Positions 17,688 through 31,305 of a stretch of DNA of 64,000 nt are shown in pieces. Numbering within the stretch: the stretch's first letter is position 1; every line of letters begins with the position of its first letter. A program made the translations under genes and the position numbers. Source of the DNA: Microbacterium commune (GTDB lineage: Bacteria > Actinomycetota > Actinomycetes > Actinomycetales > Microbacteriaceae). The DNA lies in NCBI RefSeq assembly GCF_014836945.1, contig NZ_JACSPX010000001.1, forward strand, positions 1,201,510-1,265,509. Direction: 5' to 3'. Below the pieces are notes generated by a model that saw only the letters and a program-made list of their open reading frames with translations, was not told the origin of the DNA and searched no databases.

Positions 17688-18491
17688 TCACTCCCCGGTG
17701 CCGCCGGGTCGCAGAGTGGCGGACCCGGCCGAGACGCTGCCCGTGATCCGGTGCCTGCTGTCACTGCTCTGATCGAGGCTGCTGTCCAGCGATCCGGCAC
17801 TCACCTCGCGGCGCAGGTCGTACTCCTGATCGGGCAGGGTGAGATCGAGTGCGCCGGCCGACACCGAGAAGTCGACACTGTCGGGCACGGTGGTGAGTGC
17901 CGATACCACCCGACCCGCGCTGATCCGGTACTGGGCCTGCTCCACGCCCCGCAGCTCCACGTCCGCCCGCCCGGCGTTCAGCTCGATGTCGATGGTGCGA
18001 GCATCACCGGTCATCGCGAGCGATCCGGCGTTCACGTCGACCGCGAGATCGGCGAACTCACCCGTGACGTCGAGCTGCCCGGCGTGCAGCGTCAGCTCGG
18101 CATCCACGCCCTTCAGATCGAGCGGCAGCACGAGTGTCACCCGCTCATCGCCGCGCAGCCAGTCCGGACTCCACCAGCCGAACCCGCGATCGGGGCCGCG
18201 GACCTCGAGCCGGCCGTCATCGGCTCGCAGGGTCCACCCGCCGGTCGACGCACCCTCGACCCGAAGCTCGGCGTCGTCGACGTCGTCGAACACGATGCGC
18301 ATGTCCGCCCCGCCCACCTCGACGTCCATCGAGCTCACGCCGCCGACATCCGCGGTCAGCTGCCCCGACTGCGGGCCCATCTGCTGCAAGCCGGTCACGG
18401 CTGCGGATGCCGCTGAGCCGAGCAGCACGACTCCGCCGACTGCGGCGATCACCACCGTGATCGCGCCGATGCTCTTCTTCGTGCCGCTCAT
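17688..18491 (-). CDS. Membrane-anchored DUF4097-type beta-repeat protein
   Basis: A 267-aa protein with an N-terminal membrane helix (~8-30) and a C-terminal series of short beta-strand repeats (LTLHAGQLDVTGEFADLAVD, VNAGSLAMTG, LNAGRADVEL, VSAGALDLTL) typical of DUF4097/DUF4098 beta-helix proteins. The ATG overlaps the response-regulator stop (ATGA, 18488-18491), so it is the third gene of a kinase-regulator operon. Such proteins often accompany envelope-stress two-component systems; its own role is unknown. Confidence 0.85.
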   Translation of the reverse strand: MSGTKKSIGAITVVIAAVGGVVLLGSAASAAVTGLQQMGPQSGQLTADVGGVSSMDVEVGGADMRIVFDDVDDAELRVEGASTGGWTLRADDGRLEVRGPDRGFGWWSPDWLRGDERVTLVLPLDLKGVDAELTLHAGQLDVTGEFADLAVDVNAGSLAMTGDARTIDIELNAGRADVELRGVEQAQYRISAGRVVSALTTVPDSVDFSVSAGALDLTLPDQEYDLRREVSAGSLDSSLDQSSDSRHRITGSVSAGSATLRPGGTGE

Positions 18492-19189
18492 CGCAGCCCT
18501 CCCTGGTCGTTGCGGCCGGCGTCTGCCGAGCCGTGGTTCTCGATGTGGGCGAGTGCGGCCAGCACTCGCCGGTTGCCGTCTTCGGGCTCCAACCCGAGTT
18601 TCTGGAAGATCGCGGTGATGTGCTTCTCGACACTCGCTTCGCTGAGGAACAGCATCCCGGCGATCGTGCTGTTCGATCTGCCCTCGGCGATCAGCGCGAG
18701 CACCGTGCGCTCCCGCTCGGTCAGTCGCAGCATCCGCTCGTCGCGGTTGCGCCGACTGAGCAGCTGCGCGACCACCTCAGGGTCGAGCACCGTGCCGCCG
18801 GCCGCGATCCTCTCGACCGACTCGACGAACTCGGCGACGTCCGCCACCCGATCCTTGAGCAGATAGCCGAGGGCGCCGCCGTGCGTCTGCCCGCTCTGGG
18901 CGGCGATGAGATCGCTGGCGTAGCGCTCCTCGACGTACTGCGACAGCACGAGGATGGGCAGCGCGGGCTGAGCGGCTCGGATGGCGAGCGCTGCGCAGAT
19001 CCCCTCATCGGAGAACGTGGGCGGCAAGCGGACGTCGAGGATCGCCAGGTCGGGCGCGGATGCGGTCACGGCATCCATCAGCCCGGTCGTGTCGGGCAGC
19101 GCCGCGACCACCTCGTGTCCGGCATCGTCGAGCAGGCGGACGAGCCCTTCGCGAAGAAGAACCGAGTCCTCACAGATCAGGATGCGCAT
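18488..19189 (-). CDS. NarL/LuxR-family response regulator
   Basis: A 233-aa regulator. The receiver domain has the acidic pair E7-D8, the phosphoacceptor D52 (LAILDVRLPP) and the K of LLKDRV. The C-terminal LuxR-type helix-turn-helix (~155-215) reads LTERERTVLALIAEGRSN then SEASVEKHITAIFQKLG. It is partnered by the kinase gene whose end it overlaps by 13 bp. It probably controls its own operon or the DUF4097 gene, but no operator could be assigned. Confidence 0.93.
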   Translation of the reverse strand: MRILICEDSVLLREGLVRLLDDAGHEVVAALPDTTGLMDAVTASAPDLAILDVRLPPTFSDEGICAALAIRAAQPALPILVLSQYVEERYASDLIAAQSGQTHGGALGYLLKDRVADVAEFVESVERIAAGGTVLDPEVVAQLLSRRNRDERMLRLTERERTVLALIAEGRSNSTIAGMLFLSEASVEKHITAIFQKLGLEPEDGNRRVLAALAHIENHGSADAGRNDQGGLR

Positions 19190-20520
19190 GGCACGCTCAC
19201 CTCCAGGCTGGTCGGACCGCCGGTCGGGCTGTCGAGACGGAAGGTGCCGCCGGCGGCGAGCACCCGGTTGGTGATGCCGTCGAGCCCCCCACCGGGCTGC
19301 ACCTGCGCGCCTCCCATGCCGTTGTCCTCGACCCGGGCCCACAGTCCGCCGTCGCGGCTGCGCACCACGACGCGGCATTCGCTGGCCCTGGAGTGCTTCG
19401 CCGCATTGGTCAGCGATTCGGCGATCGCGAAGTACACGGCGGCCTCGGCGTCGCGGCATGCGGCGCCCGCACCCGTCGCCGACGGGTCGATGCGCACATC
19501 GAGGTGCACCGGGATGTGGGATCGGCCGGCCAGGGCCGAGAGCGCGGCGTCGAGGCCGCGATCGTCGAGCACGGAGGTGTGGATGCCCCTGGCGAGCTGT
19601 CGCAGTTCGGTGATCGCCGCCTTGGTCGAGGTGTGCGCCTCGTCGATCAGCTCCTTCGCCGCTGCCGGATCGGCCTCGATCTTCTGCTTGGCGAGCCCCA
19701 GCGTCATGCCCACCGACACCAGTCGCGGCTGGACGCCGTCGTGCAGGTCGCGTTCGATGCGGGTGCGCTCGAGCTCGGCCGCCCGCACCGCGCCGGCGCG
19801 CTGGGCCGTGGTGGTGCGCACCTGGGCGGTGAGCTCGGCCTCGCGACTGGGGATGACGAGCGCGCGACTCAGCACACGATGCAGCAGAGCCAGGGCGATG
19901 ATCCCCGCGCCGCCGACGATGACTCCGACGATCCCGATCAGCGGGGCCCATTCGACCGCGAGGTAGCTGCCGAACGGCCCGGCGACGCTGCCCTCGGATG
20001 ACAGCGGTGCGAAGGCGAAGAAGACCGACCACACCATGCCCCAGAACACCCGAAGCACGATCGTGCCGAGGATGCACGCGAGAAGGAAGTGGAGAATCGT
20101 GCGCCACATGCGCCCGTCCACCGACTGCCGGGCGAGGGTGCGCAGCCAGCCGCCGAAGCCGGGCCTCGCGCGCTCGCGCCATCGCAGGTCGGGAACGTCG
20201 GCGCTGTAGAGGCTTCCGACGCGCCGGATCTCGAACCATGCCACGCCGTAGAGCGCGTAGACGACACCGACGAGGAAGAGCAGGCCGACGCCGAAGACGA
20301 ACAGCAGCGCCAGTCCGACTCCGAGCACCGCGCTCAGCGCGGCGAGTGCTGCCGAGCCGATGGCGCCCAGCGCCGCGAGCTCGAGCACGGTCAGGACGAC
20401 GCGCAGCGGGGGCCGCGGGGCATCCGCTCTCGGAGGAGCCGCCGGAACTGGCGCCGGTGGGGGCGCGATGTGCGCGGACTCAGGGCGGGGCGGCACCGGG
20501 GGAGTCGGGTTCGTGGTCAT
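19177..20520 (-). CDS. Membrane sensor histidine kinase (HisKA_3 type)
   Basis: A 447-aa kinase of the NarL-partner class. A Pro/Ala-rich N-terminus is followed by about four to five membrane segments (~42-95, ~140-165, ~190-215), a DUF1707/sensor-like loop between them, the phosphoacceptor H260 in RDLHDGVQPRL, and a HATPase_c domain (NAAKHS, DNGMGG). It autophosphorylates and signals to the overlapping regulator gene. The stimulus is unknown; the extended membrane sensor suggests envelope conditions. Confidence 0.93.
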   Translation of the reverse strand: MTTNPTPPVPPRPESAHIAPPPAPVPAAPPRADAPRPPLRVVLTVLELAALGAIGSAALAALSAVLGVGLALLFVFGVGLLFLVGVVYALYGVAWFEIRRVGSLYSADVPDLRWRERARPGFGGWLRTLARQSVDGRMWRTILHFLLACILGTIVLRVFWGMVWSVFFAFAPLSSEGSVAGPFGSYLAVEWAPLIGIVGVIVGGAGIIALALLHRVLSRALVIPSREAELTAQVRTTTAQRAGAVRAAELERTRIERDLHDGVQPRLVSVGMTLGLAKQKIEADPAAAKELIDEAHTSTKAAITELRQLARGIHTSVLDDRGLDAALSALAGRSHIPVHLDVRIDPSATGAGAACRDAEAAVYFAIAESLTNAAKHSRASECRVVVRSRDGGLWARVEDNGMGGAQVQPGGGLDGITNRVLAAGGTFRLDSPTGGPTSLEVSVPCAS

Positions 20521-20627
20521 GACTCAAAGCTACGGTTCCCCTGAGCATCCCGACACGGAGCCAGCCGGAGATCCGGGTTCGGGTTTTCCCTACCCGCCAT
20601 CCGGACGCGACGTGGTTCACTGACTGC

Positions 20628-21350
20628 ATGAGCGCAACTGAAGCAACGCACGGCGACGAACCGCACACGGGTGGAACAGGTCAGCGACTGAACTGGCTGC
20701 GCGCCGGGGTGCTCGGCGCCAACGACGGGATCGTGTCGGTCGCCTCACTCGTCGTCGGCGTCGCCGGCGCGACCACCGACAATTCGGCGCTGCTCGTCGC
20801 AGGACTCGCCGGCCTGGTGGGCGGTGCCATCTCGATGGCGCTGGGGGAGTACGTGTCGGTGAGCAGCCAGCGCGACACCGAGCGCGCGCTGATCGAGAAG
20901 GAGCGCGAGGAATTGCGCACCATGCCGGAGGAGGAGCTGGCCGAGCTCGCCGGGCTGTATCGGCAGCGCGGGCTCAGCGAGCAGACCGCGCAGCAGGTGG
21001 CGATCGAGCTCACCGAGCACGACGCCCTCTCCGCTCACCTCGAAGTCGAGCTCGGCATCGACCAGCACGATCTGGTGAACCCGTGGCACGCGGCGCTCTC
21101 ATCGGCGATCTCGTTCACGATCGGAGCGCTGCTTCCGCTCCTGGCCATCCTGCTGCCGCCGCCCGCGTGGCGGGTGCCCGTCACCTTCGCGGCCGTGCTT
21201 CTCGCCCTGGCCGCCACCGGCCTGATCTCCGCGCGGGTGGGCGGTGCGTCGGCGACGCGGGCATCCGTGCGACTCGTCATCGGCGGCGCGGTCGCCCTGC
21301 TCGTCACCTGGCTGATCGGCACCCTGCTCGGGACCACCGGCGTGGTGTGA
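20628..21350 (+). CDS. VIT1/CCC1-family iron/manganese transporter
   Basis: A 240-aa protein. Two N-terminal helices carry the GANDGIVSVASLVVG signature; a cytosolic acidic helical segment (~80-135, LEKEREELRTMPEEELAEL-like) provides metal-binding residues; three more helices follow. The family moves Fe2+ or Mn2+ out of the cytosol in exchange for protons. ATG at 20628. It is divergent from the histidine-kinase operon with 107 bp between, and is followed by a terminator shared with DUF3566. Confidence 0.92.
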   Translation: MSATEATHGDEPHTGGTGQRLNWLRAGVLGANDGIVSVASLVVGVAGATTDNSALLVAGLAGLVGGAISMALGEYVSVSSQRDTERALIEKEREELRTMPEEELAELAGLYRQRGLSEQTAQQVAIELTEHDALSAHLEVELGIDQHDLVNPWHAALSSAISFTIGALLPLLAILLPPPAWRVPVTFAAVLLALAATGLISARVGGASATRASVRLVIGGAVALLVTWLIGTLLGTTGVV

Positions 21351-21397
21351 TCGCGCGAGTGCGACCGCTCGGGAGGGGAGAGCCCTAGATGGAAAAA

Positions 21398-21425
21398 GAC
21401 CCCCGGCCACGACGGGCCGGGGGTC
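21398..21425. terminator. Bidirectional terminator between the VIT gene and DUF3566
   Basis: An 11-bp GC-rich stem (GACCCCCGGCC pairing with GGCCGGGGGTC), with A-run on the left and T-rich on the right, placed between convergent genes. Confidence 0.85.
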
Positions 21426-21440
21426 CTCTTTGCGGAAAGA

Positions 21441-21845
21441 TCAGTTCGACATGAACCCGACGAGCAGTCCGCCGGTGACCTTCACCGCCAGGTTGTAGAT
21501 TCCCGCGACGACCGCGCCGAGCACGGTGAACACGATGAGGTTCAGGATCGAGACGACCGCGCCGAAGGCCATGATCTGCGGGAGCCCGATCAGGCTGGAC
21601 AGATCGATGGCTCCGTCGGTGAGGGTGTCGAGGATCTTGCCGACCTGCGCGATGACGTTCGTCGCCTGCAGCACGAGGTAGACGAGGAAGAACGACACCA
21701 TGGTCACGATCGCCAGCGCCACCGCTCCGAGGAACGACAGCTTCACGGCCGACCAGAAGTCGACGTAGACCAGACGCAGGCGCACCTGCTTGCCCCCGGT
21801 CTTGCGCGTGGACTTCTTCGCCAGCTTGTCAGCGACTGTACTCAT
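21441..21845 (-). CDS. DUF3566-family membrane protein
   Basis: A 134-aa protein with a basic N-terminus (ADKLAKKSTRKTGGKQVRLR), then the VRLVYVDFWSAVKLSFL signature and two long membrane helices (~35-60 and ~90-120). DUF3566 proteins are the conserved actinobacterial neighbour downstream of gyrA. Function is unknown. It starts 20 bp after the gyrA stop and is probably co-transcribed with it. Confidence 0.92.
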   Translation of the reverse strand: MSTVADKLAKKSTRKTGGKQVRLRLVYVDFWSAVKLSFLGAVALAIVTMVSFFLVYLVLQATNVIAQVGKILDTLTDGAIDLSSLIGLPQIMAFGAVVSILNLIVFTVLGAVVAGIYNLAVKVTGGLLVGFMSN

Positions 21846-21865
21846 CTATCGGTGCTCTCTTCGGA

Positions 21866-24424
<2,559 letters not shown>

Positions 24425-24440
24425 GTGTGTTCTTTCAATA

Positions 24441-24474
24441 CCGGTCGTTGAGCGAGCGCAGCGAGACGAAACGC
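24441..24474. repeat. REP-like dispersed repeat between gyrB and gyrA
   Basis: Contains GTCGTTGAGCGAGCGCAGCG and ends AGACGAAACGC, matching the REP-like element repeated in the parS arrays and in the fhaA-fhaB insertion. It fills most of the 54-bp gap between the two gyrase genes. Confidence 0.7.
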
Positions 24475-24478
24475 GCTA

Positions 24479-26593
<2,115 letters not shown>

Positions 26594-26644
26594 TCAAACG
26601 CCGTGTGATCGCTTCTGAGCGCGTGAAGGTGCGGGCGTGGTGTC

Positions 26645-27130
26645 CTACCCGTAGGTGTCGCGTGGACCCCGTCCGGGCACAACCCGCGGACCCCACTTCC
26701 ACGACGGGACGTCCGGACCGATGAACCGGATGTTCTGCACGCCGGCGTCCGGATACCGATTTCCGATCTCGGTCATGATGACCGCCCGCATGAACTGCAG
26801 GTTCTTCGCCCACGCCGTCGAATCGCACTTCACGGTGAGCACCCCGCGCTCGAGCGAAACAGGTTCGGAGTGCTTCGCCGTGTCGGCGCCGGCGAGCTCG
26901 GCCCACTGTCTGACCAGGTCCTCGGCGGCGAGGGTCTTCTCCCACCCCGAATCCTTCGTCAGCTTCGCCAGCACATCACCGAGGGTGCCGGGATCGCGCC
27001 CCTTGGTGAACGGGGCGTTGTCGTCGTCGACCTCGATGCGCTTCTTGCGCTTCCAGTTCTTCGCGCTCGGCTTGAGTCCGCGCAGACGCAGGTAGGTCGC
27101 GATCGTCTCGGGAGGCTGCGGATCAGGCAT
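26645..27130 (-). CDS. DUF721 (DciA-like) protein
   Basis: A 161-aa protein. The first ~60 residues are basic and low in structure (PSAKNWKRKKRIEVDDD); a DUF721/DciA-type domain follows (~60-150: LGDVLAKLTKDSGWEKTLA, QWAELAGADTAKHSEPVSL, GVLTVKCDSTAWAKNL). In other bacteria DciA helps load the replicative helicase; a similar role here is inferred. It overlaps the recF end by 8 bp, so it is co-transcribed with the replication genes. Confidence 0.9.
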   Translation of the reverse strand: MPDPQPPETIATYLRLRGLKPSAKNWKRKKRIEVDDDNAPFTKGRDPGTLGDVLAKLTKDSGWEKTLAAEDLVRQWAELAGADTAKHSEPVSLERGVLTVKCDSTAWAKNLQFMRAVIMTEIGNRYPDAGVQNIRFIGPDVPSWKWGPRVVPGRGPRDTYG

Positions 27131-28295
27131 CCGGATCCCCCCGATCGTCGCTGATCGTGCCGGCGCTGATCCGCACGACATGGCGGTGCAGCGGCTCGGG
27201 GATGTCCGCCTCGACCGCCGCGGTGACGATGACCTGCTCGTATCCGGCCGTCAGCATCGCCAGACGCTGTCGCCGGTCGGCGTCGAGCTCGGCGAACACG
27301 TCGTCGAGGATGAGCACCGGGTCGCCGGCCGGCGACTCGGTGCGCAGCAGCTCGGCGGATGCCAGTCGCAGGGCCAGCGCGACCGACCAGGATTCACCGT
27401 GCGACGCGTACCCCTTCACCGGCAGGTCGCGCACCCGCAGGATCAGGTCGTCACGGTGCGGACCGACGAGGGTCAGACCGCGTTCGATCTCCTTGGCCCG
27501 CTTGGCCTGCAGCGCCGACCGGAACTGCTCGGCGATCTCGCCGCGGGGATCGACGTCCGCATCGCCCGCGTCATCGGATCCCTCCTCCGGATCCGCGCCG
27601 CGCACCGACAGCGCCCAGTCGAGCTGCGGTCGATGGTCGGCGCCCGCGATCGCCGTGTAGGCGTCGGTCACCGGCCCCTGCAGGTCGGCGGCGAGCTGCA
27701 GCCGGGCATGGATGATCTCCGACCCCAGGGCCACGAGCTTGTCGTCCCACACGTCGAGGGTCGACAGTCCCTCTCCGCGCACTCCTCGGGCGCGCGCCGA
27801 CTTCAGCAGCGCCGTGCGCTGACGGAGCACCCGTTCGTAGTCGGCGATCACACCTGCCATGCGAGGCGTGCGCTGGATGAGCATCTGATCGGCGAATCTG
27901 CGGCGCGACGACGGGTCGCCTCTGACGATCTGGAGGTCTTCCGGAGCGAAGAGGACCACGTGCGCATAGCGGGGGAGCTCGTTGATCTTCGAGGGGGAGC
28001 CGTTGATGCGCGCCCTGTTCGATCCCTGCCGGTTCAGCTGCACCTCGACGAGCACATTGCGCTCACCATGCGCCAGACGTGCCCGGATGACGGCGAAGTC
28101 CTTCGTGTCCCTCACCAGGGGCGCGTCCGAGGACACCCGGTGCGAGCCCAGCGTGGCGAGGAAGACGATCGCCTCGGCGAGATTCGTCTTTCCCTGGCCG
28201 TTGCTGCCCACCAGCACGTTCGGACCGCGGTGGAGGGCCAGCTCGGCGGTCGCGTAGTTGCGGAAATCGACCAGGTTCAGGTGCTCCACAATCAC
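27123..28295 (-). CDS. recF: DNA replication/repair protein RecF
   Basis: A 390-aa SMC-like ATPase that loads RecA on gapped DNA. Walker A GSNGQGKT at 30-37, the RecF signature SHGESWSVALALRLA and Walker B VLILDDVFAELD are all present. An acidic insertion (~245-260) sits before the signature. It follows dnaN by 55 bp; the gnd gene often found between dnaN and recF in actinobacteria is absent. Confidence 0.97.
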   Translation of the reverse strand: MIVEHLNLVDFRNYATAELALHRGPNVLVGSNGQGKTNLAEAIVFLATLGSHRVSSDAPLVRDTKDFAVIRARLAHGERNVLVEVQLNRQGSNRARINGSPSKINELPRYAHVVLFAPEDLQIVRGDPSSRRRFADQMLIQRTPRMAGVIADYERVLRQRTALLKSARARGVRGEGLSTLDVWDDKLVALGSEIIHARLQLAADLQGPVTDAYTAIAGADHRPQLDWALSVRGADPEEGSDDAGDADVDPRGEIAEQFRSALQAKRAKEIERGLTLVGPHRDDLILRVRDLPVKGYASHGESWSVALALRLASAELLRTESPAGDPVLILDDVFAELDADRRQRLAMLTAGYEQVIVTAAVEADIPEPLHRHVVRISAGTISDDRGDPDA

Positions 28296-28350
28296 CGCTT
28301 CAGCCTACCTTCGGGCCCCGACATCGACCCCGGAGAGCCGATGCCCGCGA

Positions 28351-29493
28351 TCACCGCAGCAGCAGGTTCGGCTGCAGCAGGTACTTGAACGAGTCCAGTC
28401 CGGCCTGATCCACCGACGTCTGGCTGGTGATCAGCACCGGGCTGAGCTTGTTCGCGTTGTCGCTCGAGGTGAAGGTCACGCGGGTGAACTCGCTCTTGAC
28501 CGCGCCGAGCGCCTCGAGCAGGTACTGCGGGTTCAGACCGAGGGTCACCTCGTCGCCCCCGTTGAGGTGCGCATCGACCGACTCGGATGCCCGCGCCTGC
28601 TCGCTGCCCGAGGCATCCATCGTCACGCCGTCGGGACCGAAGGTGAATCGCAGGGGCGCCGAGCGGTCGAGCACCAGCGCGACACGTCGGACGGCCTCGA
28701 TCAGCTCCGCCGTGTTGACGACCGCGTAGTGATCCGTCTGCTCGGGGAACAGCCGGCGCACGGGCGGGAAATTGCCCTTGATCAGCAGCGACGTGACGGT
28801 CTTGTTGCCGGCGGTGAAGGCGATGATCTCGCGGTCTCCGGCTCCCGAGAAGGCGACCGAGATGGTGCCGGCGTGCGCGAACGTCTTGCCGACCTCGGTC
28901 AGCGTGCGCGCCGGAACCAGAGCGGACTGCTCGGCGACCTCACCGTCCCAGGGCACGTCGCGCAGCGACACCCGGTAGCGGTCGGTGGCGACCAGGCTGA
29001 GGTTGTGATCCGCGACCTCGAGCTGCACACCCGTGAGCACCGGGGTGACATCGTCGCGGGACGCGGCGAACGCGACCTGCGCGATCGCGGTCGCGAACTC
29101 CTCGGCGGGAACGACACCGGTGGAACCCGTGACCTCGGGGATCGAGGGATATTCCTCGACAGGCATGGAAGCGAGGGTGAAGCGGGCGGATCCGCACGTG
29201 ACGGCCACACCGCCGTCTTCCTCGACGGCGATCTCGATCGGGGCGTTGGGCAGGCGGCTGGCGATGTCCGAGAGCAGCCGGCCGTGCACGAGGATCGTGC
29301 CGGGTTCGTCGACGGTCGCCTCGATCGTCGTGCGGGCGGATGCCTCGTAGTCGAATGCCGACAGGGTCAGTCCGTCACCGGAGGCCTCGATGAGCACGCC
29401 GGCGAGGATCGGCTGCGGATTGCGCTGCGGAAGCAGCTTGACGACGAAGGACACAGCCTCGCTGAACACATCGCGGTTGACCTGGAACCTCAC
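28351..29493 (-). CDS. dnaN: DNA polymerase III beta subunit (sliding clamp)
   Basis: A 380-aa clamp made of three similar domains, beginning MRFQVNRDVFSEAVSFVVKL and ending in LLQPNLLLR, a usual clamp C-terminal region. It confers processivity on DNA polymerase III. GTG start with GAGGGAG upstream. The leader contains an 8-bp inverted repeat just after the predicted transcription start. Transcribed away from oriC. Confidence 0.98.
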   Translation of the reverse strand: MRFQVNRDVFSEAVSFVVKLLPQRNPQPILAGVLIEASGDGLTLSAFDYEASARTTIEATVDEPGTILVHGRLLSDIASRLPNAPIEIAVEEDGGVAVTCGSARFTLASMPVEEYPSIPEVTGSTGVVPAEEFATAIAQVAFAASRDDVTPVLTGVQLEVADHNLSLVATDRYRVSLRDVPWDGEVAEQSALVPARTLTEVGKTFAHAGTISVAFSGAGDREIIAFTAGNKTVTSLLIKGNFPPVRRLFPEQTDHYAVVNTAELIEAVRRVALVLDRSAPLRFTFGPDGVTMDASGSEQARASESVDAHLNGGDEVTLGLNPQYLLEALGAVKSEFTRVTFTSSDNANKLSPVLITSQTSVDQAGLDSFKYLLQPNLLLR

Positions 29494-29910
29494 GGGCGCT
29501 CCCTCGTTGCCTCGGCTCGCTGCAGTGGACGCACTGCAGGCGATCCCATGCTAGCCGCAGGTGGCGAGCCCTCCACCACCGGGATCGGGTCGACGACGTC
29601 CGTTCGTCCACATCCGTCTGGTCATCGGATGAGCCCTGTCCTGATGGATTTCTCTTAACGGTGTTAACAACTGTGGATTCTGTGGATAACTCGGTGGATA
29701 TCAGCCGAGAGTAGGAAACTACATGCGTGTCACATGTGGAATCCCTGAGGAATCCGCGGGATACCGGGGTGTGGGGCATTCGGTCGACAATGTCGGTTAT
29801 CCACAGGCAGGGGATGGCGAAGGCATCCGAAGGCCGAAGTTTCCACAAGTTATCCACAGGGCCTGCGGAGAACCGTCGCGATTTGCCTCGCGATCAGGCG
29901 TGTCGCAGCC
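29494..29910. other. Replication origin oriC (dnaA-dnaN intergenic region)
   Basis: The 417-bp gap between dnaN and dnaA holds three perfect DnaA boxes: TGTGGATAA at 29681-29689, TTATCCACA at 29797-29805 and at 29850-29858. Weaker boxes occur at 29672 (TGTGGATTC), 29735 (TGTGGAATC) and 29839 (GTTTCCACA). The stretch 29647-29671 (ATTTCTCTTAACGGTGTTAA...) is the most AT-rich and a candidate unwinding element. Boxes face each other across the central segment. Genes on both sides are transcribed outward. Confidence 0.9.
29520..29553 (-). promoter_or_regulatory. dnaN promoter and 5' leader hairpin
   Basis: TAGCAT (29548-29553, minus strand) would start RNA near 29541. Directly after it, CTGCAGTG and CACTGCAG (29520-29539) form a perfect 8-bp stem with a 4-nt loop at the very 5' end of the dnaN message. 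Confidence 0.5.
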
Positions 29911-31305
29911 TCAGCGGCGACTGATCTGAGTGGTGATCTCGGTGACCTGGTTGTACAGCGATCGACGCTGCTTCATCAGCTCGCTGATCTTCTTGCACGC
30001 GTACATCACCGTCGTGTGATCGCGGTTGCCGAAGAGCTGGCCGATCTTCGGAAGAGACAGACTCGTGCGCTCCCGGCACAGGTACATGGCGATCTGCCGG
30101 GCGGTCGCGATCTGCTGCGAGCGGCTGGATCCGTACAGGTCATCGACCGTGAGCTTGAAGTACGCCGCCGTGGCCGTGATGATGTCGGTCGGCGAGATGA
30201 TGTTGTCTTCAGTGGTGTCGACGATGTCGCGCAGGACGGTCTGTGCCAGGGAGATGTCGAGCATCGAGCGGTTCAGGCTCGCGAACGCCGAGACCCGGAT
30301 GAGGGCCCCCTCGAGTTCGCGGATGTTCGACGACACGACGGTGGCGATGTACTCGAGCACCTCGTCGGGGATGTGCAGCGACTCGCTCTGCGCCTTCTTG
30401 CGGAGGATCGCGATGCGCGTCTCGAGATCGGGCGCCTGCACATCGGTGATCAGGCCCCACTCGAAGCGGCTGCGCATGCGGTCTTCGAAGCCGGTGAGCA
30501 GCTTCGGAGCCACGTCGCTGGTGATCACGACCTGCTTGTTGTGATCGTGCAGCTGGTTGAAGGTGTGGAAGAACGCCTCCTGCGTCTCGGCGCGACCCTG
30601 CAGGAACTGGATGTCGTCGATGAGCAGGATGTCGACCTCGCGGTAGCGGCTCTGGAAAGCCGCACCCCGGTTGTTGGCGATCGAGTTGATGAAGTCGTTG
30701 GTGAACTCCTCGCTCGAGACGTACCGCACCTTCACCCCGGCGTAGAGCGACTGGGCGTAATCGCCGATCGCGTGCAGCAGGTGCGTCTTGCCCAGGCCCG
30801 AGTCGCCGTAGATGAACAGCGGGTTGTACGCCTTGGCCGGGGCCTCCGCGACAGCGACCGCCGCAGCGTGCGCGAAGCGGTTGGACTGCCCGATCACGAA
30901 ATTGTCGAAGGTGTACTTCGGGTTCAGCCGCGATTCGTGGCGGAGAGGGGCCGGCTGCTGCTCGATCGGCGACTCAACCCGAGCCGGCTCGGCGATCGGG
31001 AAGTCGGAGACGGCGATCGGGGCGGTCGGCTGGTCGACGAGCTCGTGGTTCACGACCGTCCGATACGAGGCGACCTCGTCGCCGATCGCCGCGAGCGCCT
31101 CCATCATGGGCACCCGCAGCCGCTTGTTGATCTGCGCCGCGGTGAGGTCGTTGGGGACGTCGAGGTACAGCACTCCGCCCATGACCCCGGCAGGCACGAC
31201 GAGACTCAGAAACCCGTGCAGCTGCGGGCTGACGCGATCGTCGTCAGCGAGACGCTCGAGCAGGGTCGACCAGATCGGCACATCGGGATGGGCGGCAGAG
31301 GTCAT
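29911..31305 (-). CDS. dnaA: Chromosomal replication initiator DnaA
   Basis: A 464-aa AAA+ initiator. Domain I is at ~1-90, a Pro-rich linker at ~90-125, then the ATPase with Walker A GDSGLGKTH (K173), Walker B LLIDDIQF and sensor motifs, and domain IV with the DnaA signature (LCRERTSLSLPKIG, then RDHTTVMYA) for box recognition. It binds the boxes in the adjacent oriC and probably those in its own promoter region. Confidence 0.99.
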   Translation of the reverse strand: MTSAAHPDVPIWSTLLERLADDDRVSPQLHGFLSLVVPAGVMGGVLYLDVPNDLTAAQINKRLRVPMMEALAAIGDEVASYRTVVNHELVDQPTAPIAVSDFPIAEPARVESPIEQQPAPLRHESRLNPKYTFDNFVIGQSNRFAHAAAVAVAEAPAKAYNPLFIYGDSGLGKTHLLHAIGDYAQSLYAGVKVRYVSSEEFTNDFINSIANNRGAAFQSRYREVDILLIDDIQFLQGRAETQEAFFHTFNQLHDHNKQVVITSDVAPKLLTGFEDRMRSRFEWGLITDVQAPDLETRIAILRKKAQSESLHIPDEVLEYIATVVSSNIRELEGALIRVSAFASLNRSMLDISLAQTVLRDIVDTTEDNIISPTDIITATAAYFKLTVDDLYGSSRSQQIATARQIAMYLCRERTSLSLPKIGQLFGNRDHTTVMYACKKISELMKQRRSLYNQVTEITTQISRR

